A stretch of 11,287 bases of DNA from an uncultured Blautia sp. (GCA_946629475.1 CAMOXX010000072.1:1-11287), one strand, 5' to 3'. Shown: positions 1 through 7,247, counted from the first letter of the stretch. Notes: generated from the sequence alone by a model not told the origin. Numbers and translations: made by a program.

Positions 1-17
1 ACAATGCGATTTGCCAT
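1..17 (-). CDS. Start of an unidentified leftward gene, cut by the window edge
   Basis: Only the first five codons and part of a sixth are present, reading M-A-N-R-I and then a partial codon, so no function can be given. The start is supported by an AAGGAG ribosome binding site at 28-33, ten bases from the ATG, and by a plausible promoter further upstream at 61-89. It lies beyond the terminator of the AraC-type regulator gene and is therefore probably a separate transcription unit that happens to run the same way. It could belong to the same locus or to an unrelated neighbour. Confidence 0.5.
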
Positions 18-60
18 AAATAGTTTTCTCCTTTTCGTTAATGGTTTATCAACCTCCGGT

Positions 61-89
61 ATTATATACTTTTAACATTCATTCTGCAA
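61..89 (-). promoter_or_regulatory. Sigma-70-type promoter of the leftward edge gene
   Basis: Read on the minus strand, a perfect TATAAT -10 box (66-61) sits 17 bases from a TTGCAG -35 box (89-84). It lies between the AraC-gene terminator and the RBS/ATG of the edge gene, which is where a promoter is needed. The -35 box matches consensus at only three of six positions. Confidence 0.5.
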
Positions 90-99
90 GTTGAAAACC

Positions 100-125
100 A
101 AAAACCGTCAGATATCACATGACGG
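100..125 (-). terminator. Rho-independent terminator of the AraC-type regulator gene
   Basis: On the minus strand a perfect CCGTCA/TGACGG six-base stem encloses a nine-base loop and is followed at once by TTTTT. It begins 65 bases after the stop codon of the AraC-type gene and separates it from the next leftward gene. Confidence 0.7.
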
Positions 126-189
126 AGAGCCTGGGCGGAAAGAAAACCGCTGTTTATTGTGCTGTTTTACCTGATTCCAGATGCCTGGA

Positions 190-1071
190 TCACAGCTCCG
201 TCCGATATCGGTGCGGAGCGCAGTTATACTCTTTCCGGAAGCACTTGGTATAATAACTGCTGCTGCAGAATCCTACCTGCTGCGCGATCTGTGCGATGCT
301 GTAATCTGTCTCGCTCAGCATCTGGACACTGAGCTTCAGCCTGTACCGGACCAGATACTGGAACGGGGAAAGCTGAAGCACTCTTTTGAAAATCCTGCAG
401 CATTCTCCCTTGCTGACAAAAGCCGAATTTGCTATGTCGTTGAGTGAAATCTTCTCGGCATAATTCTTGTGGATATAATCACACATTGTCATGATACGTG
501 TCTTTTCAGAATAGGAGCCTCCCGGAAGCAGTTCTTCTTTTCTGCCGGAACAACGATATACTTCGATCCACAGGCGGATCAGCTCCCGTATGATTTCAAG
601 CTCAGCGCAGAAGCTGCTTTCTTCCAGATGCTGTTCAATCCTCCTGGCTGCTTCCACAGCAGATTCGGTTGCCCTCTGATCCAGTCGGAAGCTGCCGGCT
701 TCTCCCCCGTTGATCACAGGTGTCACATAGCGTCCGGTCAGAGTATAGTCTCCGAAGCTCACTGCCTGAGAGGTAAACTTCAGGCAGGTATAAGTGCACG
801 GCCCTCCAGCCAGCGGAAAAGCCGCATGCTCACAGCCGGTGTTGATAAACAGTCCTTCTCCGGTCTCCAGATCGAAGTCTTCTCCCTCTACTTCAAAACG
901 AATACTTCCTTTGCTGACCACAACAATCTGGAGCTCGCCGTGGCTGTGCCGTACCCCCCGAATTCCCTCTGCTTCCGCATCCATCTCATAAACGATGGCC
1001 GGCATGTTGCCAAGCATCACCTCGGGCGCTTCCCGTCCGTTCCCATCCACGGATATTTTTTTCATCAGCAT
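190..1071 (-). CDS. AraC-family transcriptional regulator with N-terminal cupin sensor domain
   Basis: Predicted DNA-binding regulator of 293 residues, a normal length for the family. Residues about 20-110 form a cupin-like effector-binding domain with the pattern R-H-S-H-G-E-L (41-47) and G-C-E-H (79-82). Residues about 195-293 carry two helix-turn-helix units. The first is around ISLNDIANSAFVSKGECCRIFK; the second contains the hallmark SIAQIAQQVGFCSSSYYTKCFRK and ends in the usual P-x-x-Y-R. The start at 1071 is chosen because GGTGG lies six bases upstream; an in-frame ATG two codons later is possible. It diverges from the cyclodeaminase-like gene and is the likely substrate-responsive activator of this locus. 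The inducer is unknown. Confidence 0.93.
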   Translation of the reverse strand: MLMKKISVDGNGREAPEVMLGNMPAIVYEMDAEAEGIRGVRHSHGELQIVVVSKGSIRFEVEGEDFDLETGEGLFINTGCEHAAFPLAGGPCTYTCLKFTSQAVSFGDYTLTGRYVTPVINGGEAGSFRLDQRATESAVEAARRIEQHLEESSFCAELEIIRELIRLWIEVYRCSGRKEELLPGGSYSEKTRIMTMCDYIHKNYAEKISLNDIANSAFVSKGECCRIFKRVLQLSPFQYLVRYRLKLSVQMLSETDYSIAQIAQQVGFCSSSYYTKCFRKEYNCAPHRYRTEL

Positions 1072-1134
1072 AGAAAGCCACCTGCTTTCCGAAAAGAATT
1101 ATCGCGCTCTAAAAAAGTATTATTTAATACAATC

Positions 1135-1164
1135 ATGATATCACGCAATATCATAATTGGTCAA
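1135..1164 (-). promoter_or_regulatory. Promoter of the AraC-type gene with an embedded inverted repeat
   Basis: On the minus strand TTGACC (1164-1159) is followed after 18 bases by TATCAT (1140-1135), each one mismatch from consensus. A perfect inverted repeat, ATGATAT (1135-1141) and ATATCAT (1148-1154) with a six-base spacer, covers the -10 box and half the promoter spacer. A protein bound there would block this promoter, so autoregulation by the AraC-type protein or control by the GntR-type protein is plausible. This is inferred from sequence alone. Confidence 0.45.
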
Positions 1165-1200
1165 GATTTATAAAAAAGAAATAATATTTGCAAAATATGT

Positions 1201-1212
1201 CAGAATATTCTG
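1201..1212. promoter_or_regulatory. Perfect 12-bp palindrome upstream of the cyclodeaminase-like promoter
   Basis: CAGAATATTCTG is a perfect 12-base palindrome ending 17 bases before the -35 box of the rightward promoter. That position would suit an activator or repressor. A second, AT-only palindrome (ATATTT-GCA-AAATAT, 1184-1198) lies just upstream. AT-rich DNA yields such palindromes by chance, so the assignment is tentative. Confidence 0.3.
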
Positions 1213-1229
1213 CACTCCAATCCAGCGTC

Positions 1230-1258
1230 TTGACATTTCCGAAAAAGCAGAATAAAGT
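1230..1258 (+). promoter_or_regulatory. Promoter of the cyclodeaminase-like gene
   Basis: A perfect TTGACA -35 box (1230-1235) is followed by a 17-base spacer and TAAAGT (1253-1258), a four-of-six match to the -10 consensus. Transcription would start near 1265, leaving a leader of about 65 bases before the ATG. The weak -10 box fits a promoter that needs an activator. A near-palindrome at 1258-1271 overlaps the predicted start point. Confidence 0.6.
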
Positions 1259-1271
1259 GTAATATATTGCA
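1258..1271. promoter_or_regulatory. Candidate operator TGTAATATATTGCA (copy A)
   Basis: This 14-base site equals its own reverse complement at 12 of 14 positions. It overlaps the predicted transcription start of the cyclodeaminase-like gene. The same sequence with one change (T to C) recurs at 7300-7313, just downstream of the predicted start of the kinase-enolase transcript. Together with the next base, 14 of 15 positions agree between copies. Shared placement near +1 of two co-directional units suggests a common repressor, perhaps the GntR/FCD protein encoded at the right end; that link is inference. Confidence 0.45.
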
Positions 1272-1329
1272 GACTGTTGATCCGTACAACAAATTCAGAG
1301 AGCAACAAATGGAAAGGAGAACTTTTATT

Positions 1330-2481
1330 ATGGGCCACAGAACAGACTTTCTCTACATGTCAGAACCCGATGTTATCGCAGCGGGGGTCCTTGACGCCAG
1401 AAAATGCATCGATAATGCCGAAGAGGTCTTTAAACTGCTTGCACAGGGAGACTATCTGATGGGCGGTCCCTCCCACAACAGCCACGGGATGCCGATCGTT
1501 TTTCCGAAGGAGACCCCGTTCCCCAACATGCCGGTCGCAGGTCCGGACCGCCGCTTTGTCGCCATGCCGGCCTACCTCGGCGGGCGGTTTGACATCTGCG
1601 GTCAAAAATGGTACGGCTCCAACAAGGAGAACAAAAAAGTCGGCCTGCCGCGCAGCGTGCTGACCGTTACACTGAACAACAAGGAGACCGGTGAGCCTCT
1701 CGCTTTCATGAGCGCAAACCTGATCAGTGCTGCCCGCACCGGCGCTGTACCCGGTGTGGCAGCTCGTTATCTTGCCCGTAAGGATTCTGAGGTCCTGCTC
1801 TGCATCGGCTGCGGTGCGATCGGCAAGAGCTGCTTCGACGCAGAGATCACCCAGCTCCCGAACATCAAGAAAGTCATCTGCAACAACCACTCCCCCGCTC
1901 CGGCGGAAAAGCTGGCGCAGCATATCCGGGACACCTACGGTCTCGAAGCCGTGGTCGAGCCCGATCTCGAAACGGCTGTCCGACAGGCTGATGTGATTTC
2001 CATCGCCGCCTCACGCACCGCTTTCCTGAACATCAAGGGCGAATGGCTCAAGAAAGGCTGCACCATTCTTGCCTCCGGCCCACTCCACTTTGACGAGCAG
2101 GGCGGCAGCTATGAGGAAGACGGCGGCATGTGGACGAAGATGAAGCTCGTCTATGACCACACCGGTCTGCATCACGCCTATGTGGAAGAGGCCATCGCCT
2201 CCGGCGACAAAGAGAACTATTATGCCGGCGTCATCGGCGGCCCTATTTACCACCTGATCGACAAGGGCATGATGCCCTCCATCGACGACACCTGCGCCAT
2301 CGGCAAGGTAATTCTGGGTGAGCAGGTTGGCCGTGAGAACGACGATCAGATCGTCTGCTTCATTGCCTGCGGCATGGCGGTGTTTGATCTGGGTCTTGGT
2401 TACGATCTCTACCAAACCGCCCTTGAGAAAGGTATCGGAACCAAGCTTCTTCTCTGGGAGAGCCCTGCACAGATGGAATAA
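1330..2481 (+). CDS. Ornithine cyclodeaminase/mu-crystallin family protein (tyramine oxidase subunit B-like)
   Basis: Predicted NAD(P)-dependent cytosolic enzyme of 383 residues, longer than typical ornithine cyclodeaminases (about 320-350). A family lysine lies in QKWYGS (K93), the stretch ETGEPLAFMSANLISAARTGAVPG (two pieces around R136) matches the family core, and a Rossmann dinucleotide loop G-C-G-A-I-G spans 160-165. The N-terminal MGGP-S-H-N-S-H-G segment and the overall pattern resemble proteins that databases label tyramine oxidase subunit B, a name that need not reflect function here; no partner oxidase subunit is visible. Family members interconvert amino acids and cyclic or linear imines, or reduce ketimines. 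I choose ATG 1330 because GGAAAGGAG (1311-1319) precedes it; an in-frame TTG at 1267 would place the start upstream of the RBS. It probably acts on the imported substrate or a derived imine/keto acid. Confidence 0.88.
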   Translation: MGHRTDFLYMSEPDVIAAGVLDARKCIDNAEEVFKLLAQGDYLMGGPSHNSHGMPIVFPKETPFPNMPVAGPDRRFVAMPAYLGGRFDICGQKWYGSNKENKKVGLPRSVLTVTLNNKETGEPLAFMSANLISAARTGAVPGVAARYLARKDSEVLLCIGCGAIGKSCFDAEITQLPNIKKVICNNHSPAPAEKLAQHIRDTYGLEAVVEPDLETAVRQADVISIAASRTAFLNIKGEWLKKGCTILASGPLHFDEQGGSYEEDGGMWTKMKLVYDHTGLHHAYVEEAIASGDKENYYAGVIGGPIYHLIDKGMMPSIDDTCAIGKVILGEQVGRENDDQIVCFIACGMAVFDLGLGYDLYQTALEKGIGTKLLLWESPAQME

Positions 2482-2511
2482 TACAGCTCTCGCTTCCATT
2501 CGAAACTTCAT

Positions 2512-2546
2512 AAAAACGGCTGTCTCTTCAGAGGCAGCCGTTTTTT
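2512..2546. terminator. Bidirectional terminator between the cyclodeaminase-like gene and the LarA-family gene
   Basis: A long hairpin with stem AAAAACGGCTG/CAGCCGTTTTT extends inward through a T-G pair and CTC/GAG to a four-base TTCA loop. It has T-runs on both strands, so it can end both the rightward gene (stop at 2481) and the leftward block (stop at 2574). Confidence 0.9.
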
Positions 2547-2573
2547 ATTCCGTATGTCTATGCTCTTATATTC

Positions 2574-3872
2574 TCATTCCGCAGGCTCGAGAACCGGCAG
2601 GCCGGTCTGCGGCCGAGGATAAAACAAAATCTTCGGTTTCTCCCGGCCGGTCAGTTTTCTGGCCAGAGTCATCGCTTCCGTGGGTTTTCCGCCGGGAATC
2701 ATGAACATGGCTCTCGCGTCTTCATCATTGACATGTTCACAGCACAGAACCACCTTTGCCCCTTTGCGCAGAAACTTGGAAAGCAGCAGCACATGATCCA
2801 TTTGGATTTCATAGTTCCGTGTCGTCCATTCCACCACCTTCTCCAGCTGATCCGAGCAGGAGAACGCACGCAGCATATCCGGCGAGTTGATCCCTTCCGG
2901 GCAGCCGCAGTAAAACAGGGTAACCGTGGTTTCATCCAGAATCTCCGTGAGAGCAATCAATGCCTTGACCGACTGATAGAGATCGATGTCCAGCGGCTGT
3001 CCCGGGCAGGTGACGATCAGATCGGGTTTCTCAAGCTTTACTCCCAGTCTGACTTTCACAAAGTCTATGGCCGCTTCATGGCTTTCCTTCATCCCGCCTG
3101 TGAACACCGCCGCCAGTTCCATCTCATTGTTCAGAATACAGTTGACCCCGAAGTCCATGCGGAATCGCTCCGCCGCTTCCTCCATATCCATGCTGACAGG
3201 ATTGTCATCTGTCATCCCAATCCCGGCACGCGGATCCAGAATCCGTTCCGGCCGGTGGTTGATCCGGATCGTTTCCTCAGATGAGATTCCCGGCAATACC
3301 GATTTCCTTCCTCCGGAGAAGCCCGCGAATTCATGCGGCTCCACCTTGCCGATCTGAATATGCAGCTCGCATTCATACGCCCGCCTGTTCACTTCCACCG
3401 GCGTTCCGTCTTTCGTGGTACCAAGTGAGATCAGATTCTCCCGGCAGAATGGGGTGTGATTTTCAATCCGCACTTTCCCGTACAAATCTCCGAGGAAGGT
3501 CTTCATTTCCTCCTCCGTGGCCGGGCGGTGTACGCCGATCCCTACGAAAAAACAGATCCCCGACAGCGGAACGCCGCCTTCCAGCAGTTCCTCTGTCACC
3601 GGCAGAGCAAGGCTTGCTGTCGGTACGCCGCGCGTTGCATCCGAAATAAGGATCGCTGCGCTTTTTGCGTTTCTCTCCCGTGCGATCTGTGAGAGCCGCT
3701 TTCCTGACACAGGATTCTGAAATGCCCGGCGGATCTCTTCTCGGTCCCGCAGTGCCGGCAGCTGCGTGGTCTGGAGCATCCCCATACACTCTTCTTCCGG
3801 CACTGTGAAACTCAGTTTGAGTTCTGTGTCCGTATAGACCGCCATCCCGTTTTGATATTCCAGCTGATACAT
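2574..3872 (-). CDS. larA: LarA-family nickel-pincer-nucleotide-dependent racemase/epimerase
   Basis: Predicted cytosolic 2-hydroxyacid racemase or epimerase, 432 residues, normal for the LarA (DUF2088) family. The active-site set of Lactiplantibacillus plantarum lactate racemase (D72, R75, H108, H174, K184, H200) is reproduced with matching spacing: D78-A-T-R81, G-V-H115-R, H180, K190 in SGGRK, and H206 in TIRINH. K190 should bind the pincer cofactor covalently and H180/H206 should coordinate nickel or act in hydride transfer. The family also includes enzymes for malate, phenyllactate, hydroxyglutarate and gluconate-type acids, so lactate is not assumed. The start is uncertain: AAGGA (3886-3882) is nine bases from ATG 3872 but only three from ATG 3878. 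The gene lies last in the TRAP block but behind a terminator. No cofactor genes larB, larC or larE are in the window. Confidence 0.9.
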   Translation of the reverse strand: MYQLEYQNGMAVYTDTELKLSFTVPEEECMGMLQTTQLPALRDREEIRRAFQNPVSGKRLSQIARERNAKSAAILISDATRGVPTASLALPVTEELLEGGVPLSGICFFVGIGVHRPATEEEMKTFLGDLYGKVRIENHTPFCRENLISLGTTKDGTPVEVNRRAYECELHIQIGKVEPHEFAGFSGGRKSVLPGISSEETIRINHRPERILDPRAGIGMTDDNPVSMDMEEAAERFRMDFGVNCILNNEMELAAVFTGGMKESHEAAIDFVKVRLGVKLEKPDLIVTCPGQPLDIDLYQSVKALIALTEILDETTVTLFYCGCPEGINSPDMLRAFSCSDQLEKVVEWTTRNYEIQMDHVLLLSKFLRKGAKVVLCCEHVNDEDARAMFMIPGGKPTEAMTLARKLTGREKPKILFYPRPQTGLPVLEPAE

Positions 3873-3910
3873 CCGCATTCATCCTTTCCGGGAAGTCCGT
3901 TTTCTTGATA

Positions 3911-3943
3911 AGAAAAAGGGCAAGGTTTCCGCCCTGCCCTTTC
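3911..3943 (-). terminator. Hairpin terminator/attenuator between dctQ and the LarA-family gene
   Basis: On the minus strand AAAGGGCA (3942-3935) pairs with TGCCCTTT (3922-3915), with further G/C pairing possible inside, and is followed by TTCTT so that the run reads TTTTTCTT. It starts 21 bases after the dctQ stop codon. It would lower or condition expression of the LarA-family gene relative to the transporter. The opposite strand also has a T-rich tail. Confidence 0.7.
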
Positions 3944-3963
3944 TCTTTTATCCGTTTTGTCTG

Positions 3964-4503
3964 TCAGAGCTCAATTTCCGCTCCGCCGGAAAGATCTTCC
4001 TCCGGTTTTTCAACACAGGCATAGTTTCCCTTGCCGGTAATATCCACGATGAGATTCCTCAGTTCAAAAAGTGCCACGAAGAAGAAGGACACCGGGATAG
4101 AAGAATAGGCCCAGCCGTAAGGTATGCGAAGGGCAGGAGTCAGACGGTATCCGGCAGTCTTGCAGTACTTGATACCGAGCACAATCCCGATGACGCAGAT
4201 CGCAAAGGTCAGCACCTGGGTGATGATCGTGCATGCATTGGCTACCGCCTTCGGCATCTTGCTCTTGAAGATGACGATGGCAACGTGCTCCCTTCTCGCA
4301 GCAAGGACCGCGACGCTCAGCATGCCGAACCAGACCAGCAGGATCTTCAGCAGTTCCTCCGACCAGGTCAGTGAATTGTTCACCACATAGCGGCGCCAGA
4401 TATGGGCGATCAGGATGCCTACCATACCGATCAGCAGCACGATCAGGAGCGTCTTCAGCAAATTGAAGACCCATCCCAATATTTTGTCAATCTTTTCCAT
4501 CAT
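3964..4503 (-). CDS. dctQ: TRAP transporter small permease subunit (DctQ family)
   Basis: Membrane protein of 179 residues that, with the large permease, imports a carboxylate using an ion gradient. Four hydrophobic segments are visible (about 12-36, 50-68, 84-108 and 124-148). The family signature lies around 46-73: TWSEELLKILLVWFG, then a small-residue stretch and A-R-R-E-H. ATG 4503 is chosen because GGGAGGG lies about seven bases upstream; an in-frame ATG at 4527 has no comparable site, and a second ATG follows directly. The C-terminal tail is acidic (EKPEEDLSGG). The gene sits 121 bases after dctP. Substrate cannot be told from this subunit. Confidence 0.93.
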   Translation of the reverse strand: MMEKIDKILGWVFNLLKTLLIVLLIGMVGILIAHIWRRYVVNNSLTWSEELLKILLVWFGMLSVAVLAARREHVAIVIFKSKMPKAVANACTIITQVLTFAICVIGIVLGIKYCKTAGYRLTPALRIPYGWAYSSIPVSFFFVALFELRNLIVDITGKGNYACVEKPEEDLSGGAEIEL

Positions 4504-4602
4504 CGGGTTCCCTCCCTGAATAGGCATTACAGAATTCCGTTCTGTTCTGCGGAGATCAATGTACCTGTGAACTTCTGAAAGACTTTATCGTGTCAAACGC
4601 TC

Positions 4603-4622
4603 TGCCGGCGGCGAACCGCCCG
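4603..4622 (-). other. GC-rich hairpin just after dctP
   Basis: Three to five bases past the dctP stop codon, the minus strand folds as GGCGG-TTCG-CCGCC, extendable by outer C/G pairs with one bulged base. There is no T-run, so it is unlikely to be a full terminator. A hairpin here could protect the 3' end of dctP message and allow more binding protein than membrane subunits, as is common in binding-protein transport operons. Confidence 0.4.
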
Positions 4623-4624
4623 GA

Positions 4625-5650
4625 TTAATATTTCGCGATCTGGGCGAGGACTTCCTGGACGCTGGCCAGATACTGGTCCACCGCATCCTGACCGATATGT
4701 TTGGCAATCAGCTCAATGGCGGCGGGCTGTGCGGCAGCCGCCATCTGCTCGCGCACTTCGTCGGAGACCGTGTTGATCTTCATACCCTGGGCATCAAGAT
4801 CAGCCAGGATCAGATCTTCGCGCTCATGATTGATGAAGCGGCTGACTTCCTGTCCGTAGATGGCGCCGGCCTGGACAACACCCTGATACTCAGCAGGCAG
4901 GCTGTTGAAGAAGTCAAGGTTGCAGACCAGAGGCATGGCGTCATAGATGTGGTTGGTCAGGGACAGGTAACCCTGTACCTCAAAGAGCTTCTTGTCGGTG
5001 ACGTTGGCGATCGGGTTCTCCTGTGCATCGGCAATTTTCTGGCTCAGTGCCATGTAGAGCTCGGAGAAGGGGACCGGTGTCGGGTTGGCGCCGAGAGCGG
5101 AAAAGGCTGCCATATGGTTGTTGTTCTGCATGGTGCGGATCTTGAGGCCGGAGAAGCTGTCCATGGTCTCGATCGCTCCCTGAGAGCTGGTGACCTGACG
5201 GAAGCCGTTCTCCATATAAGCCAGGCCTTTCAGACCATAATCCTGCATGGTGTCCAGAAGATCGGTCCCGACATAGCTGTCCAGAACCAGCCAGGCCTGC
5301 TCATAGGTGCTGTAAACGAAGGGGATGTCCATGACTTCAAAACTGGGGACATAGGATACGACAGGGGCGAAGGATGCCACCGCCATTTCGAGGCTGCCCT
5401 GTGCAACCTGCTCGAGGGTATCCTCTTCGCCGCCCAGCTGGCCGGAGGCGCAGACTTCGACCTTCACATTGCCGTCCGTATGGGATTCCACATATGCCTT
5501 CATGGCATAGAGGCCCATGGTAGCGGGATAACTGTCGGAGTTCTCGCAGGCGATCTTGATGGTGTAGGTGTCCGCCGCGAAAGCGGTTCCGCTCGCGAAG
5601 AGTGCGAAGAGCATCACCAGTGCCAGGAGACAGGAAATCGCTTTTTTCAT
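4625..5650 (-). CDS. dctP: TRAP transporter solute-binding protein (DctP family)
   Basis: Exported binding protein of 341 residues that captures the carboxylate substrate for the TRAP permease. A signal peptide is clear: MKKA, a hydrophobic core, and a likely cleavage after AFA at residue 25. No lipobox cysteine is seen at that site, so membrane anchoring, which a Gram-positive usually needs, is not evident. The family core is present: FRQVTSS (R151), GLKIRTM with the conserved carboxylate-binding arginine at R172, ALGANPTPVPFSELYMAL, and AQENPI. The start at 5650 has GGAG eight to nine bases upstream; an in-frame ATG seven codons earlier (5671) would overlap this RBS. R172 argues for an organic acid; which acid is unknown. 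Confidence 0.94.
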   Translation of the reverse strand: MKKAISCLLALVMLFALFASGTAFAADTYTIKIACENSDSYPATMGLYAMKAYVESHTDGNVKVEVCASGQLGGEEDTLEQVAQGSLEMAVASFAPVVSYVPSFEVMDIPFVYSTYEQAWLVLDSYVGTDLLDTMQDYGLKGLAYMENGFRQVTSSQGAIETMDSFSGLKIRTMQNNNHMAAFSALGANPTPVPFSELYMALSQKIADAQENPIANVTDKKLFEVQGYLSLTNHIYDAMPLVCNLDFFNSLPAEYQGVVQAGAIYGQEVSRFINHEREDLILADLDAQGMKINTVSDEVREQMAAAAQPAAIELIAKHIGQDAVDQYLASVQEVLAQIAKY

Positions 5651-5706
5651 GTTTGTTTTCTCCTTTTTCATTTATTTCCAATTATAACTTGGACAGAAGG
5701 AATGGC

Positions 5707-6993
5707 TCATCCCAGGTATCCCATGCGCTGAGGCAGCCAGAGCGCCAGGTCCGGGACAAAGGTCACCAGCAGCAGAACACCGAGCGTGACGGCCAGGAAT
5801 GGCAGCGCCTCCTTCGCCGTGCCCTCCACACTGCAGCCGGCAGTGGGGCTGGTTACAAACAGGGTAATGCCGAAGGGTGGCGTCGCAAGCCCGATCACCA
5901 GATTGACGCAGAAGACCAGGCCGATGTGCAGGGGGTTGATCCCCAGCGCCCAGGCGATCGGCGCGATGATCGGGGCAAGGATAACCGTCGAGGCATAATC
6001 ATCCATAAACATACCGCAGATCAGCAGCAGAATGTTGACCAGCAGCAGGAAGGCCCAGGACGGAAGCGCGGAGAAGGGGCCTATCAGCATGTTCATCACG
6101 CGTTCGTTTGCAATACACCAGGCCATTGCGGTGCCCGCGCCCGAGAGGAGCAGAACCAGGCCGGATGTCGCGGCAGCTTCGACAATCATCTGAGGAATGT
6201 CTTTGAGCTTTACGCTTCTCTTTACCAGAAAGGCAAGAAGAGCGCTGTAGACCACCGCAACGCCGGAGGCCTCCGTGATGGAAAACACGCCGCCGAAAAT
6301 TCCGCCCAGGATGATCACCGGAAGAAGCAGGACAGGGATCGCCTTCAGGGTTGCCTGTCCGCGTTCCTTCCAGCTGGTCTTCCCGTAGGCGGGATAGCCG
6401 CGTTTGACCGCCGTGCGGTGCGCAACCAGGCACTGCAGGAGCGTGATGAGAATGGCCGGCGTAACCGCTGCCATGAACAGGCCGGAGATGGAGGTGCTCC
6501 CCACCGCAGAGCAATAGAGAATCATCAGAACACTGGGCGGCATGATCGGGCCCAGCAGAGAGGCGGAAGACATCACCGCTGCGGAGAATTCGGAGGAATA
6601 TCCCTGCTTTTTCATCATGGGGATCAGGAACACGCCAAGTGACGCCGCGGCCGCAACCGCGAGGCCGACGATAGAGCCCATCAGCAGGGACGCGACAATG
6701 GTCACGATGGCAATGGCGCCCTTCAGGTTCCCGAACCACACATTCACGAACTTGACCAGTGTGTCGAGCAGACCGCCGCGCAGCATCAGCTGGCCGGTCA
6801 TTACGAAAAACGGCACCGCGAGGAAGTTGAAGCTGTTCATGCCCGCATACATCTTGATAGCCAGCTGCACCGGGTTGATCCCCGCCACCAGCAGATAAAC
6901 AAAGGTGGAAACCAGCAGATTATAGGCAATGGGCAGGCCGATGACCATCAAGAACAGGAAGCATACAATTAATACAATCAGAGAAATTGACAC
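5707..6993 (-). CDS. dctM: TRAP transporter large permease subunit (DctM family)
   Basis: Polytopic membrane protein of 428 residues forming the ion-coupled translocation channel of the TRAP system. Hydrophobic segments run throughout. Family motifs include PFFVMTGQLM (61-70), the small-residue stretch G-S-I-V-G-L-A-V-A-A-A-A-S-L-G followed by IPMMKKQGY (106-132), and SLLGPIMPPS (145-154). Translation starts at GTG 6993, supported by AGAGGTG seven bases upstream. It is the first gene of the leftward block, so the subunit order in transcription is M, P, Q rather than the usual P, Q, M. The gap to dctP is 56 bases. Confidence 0.95.
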   Translation of the reverse strand: MSISLIVLIVCFLFLMVIGLPIAYNLLVSTFVYLLVAGINPVQLAIKMYAGMNSFNFLAVPFFVMTGQLMLRGGLLDTLVKFVNVWFGNLKGAIAIVTIVASLLMGSIVGLAVAAAASLGVFLIPMMKKQGYSSEFSAAVMSSASLLGPIMPPSVLMILYCSAVGSTSISGLFMAAVTPAILITLLQCLVAHRTAVKRGYPAYGKTSWKERGQATLKAIPVLLLPVIILGGIFGGVFSITEASGVAVVYSALLAFLVKRSVKLKDIPQMIVEAAATSGLVLLLSGAGTAMAWCIANERVMNMLIGPFSALPSWAFLLLVNILLLICGMFMDDYASTVILAPIIAPIAWALGINPLHIGLVFCVNLVIGLATPPFGITLFVTSPTAGCSVEGTAKEALPFLAVTLGVLLLVTFVPDLALWLPQRMGYLG

Positions 6994-7247
6994 TCGCTTT
7001 CACCTCTCATGCTTGCAGTTTGTTCCGCACGGTTCTGAATAAAACCCCTTTGTACTGATTATACGACTAGAAAGTCAAAACAGATATAACTATATTAGCT
7101 CAAAATATAACAATGATGTTTTTCCTACAATCTGAACAATTTAATCCCCGCCGCAGCGTTTGGCAGGGTAATATATCCCTCTTTTCTTTCCGACTCAAGC
7201 ACTGTTTTTGTCAAAATACTATAATATTAACGAAAAAGAAAAGAATC

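Noticed and set aside
469..1173. A 234-codon plus-strand frame opposite the AraC-type gene
   Set aside because: Antisense to a clear AraC-family gene and without its own convincing RBS or domain.
1267..1329. An N-terminal extension of the cyclodeaminase-like protein starting at TTG 1267
   Set aside because: It would begin essentially at the predicted transcription start and would place the strong GGAAAGGAG site inside the coding region.
4504..4527. An eight-residue N-terminal extension of DctQ from ATG 4527
   Set aside because: No good RBS precedes it, while GGGAGGG lies at the right distance from ATG 4503.
4555..4600. A TTGACA on the minus strand between dctP and dctQ as a promoter for dctQ
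   Set aside because: The hexamer 17 bases downstream (AGTTCA) is not a credible -10 box.
4697..5731. A 344-codon plus-strand frame opposite dctP
   Set aside because: Shadow of a well-supported binding-protein gene with signal peptide and family motifs on the other strand.
5602..6642. A 346-codon plus-strand frame opposite dctM
   Set aside because: Its translation is rich in Arg, Gln, His and Gly, typical of an antisense reading of a hydrophobic membrane protein gene.
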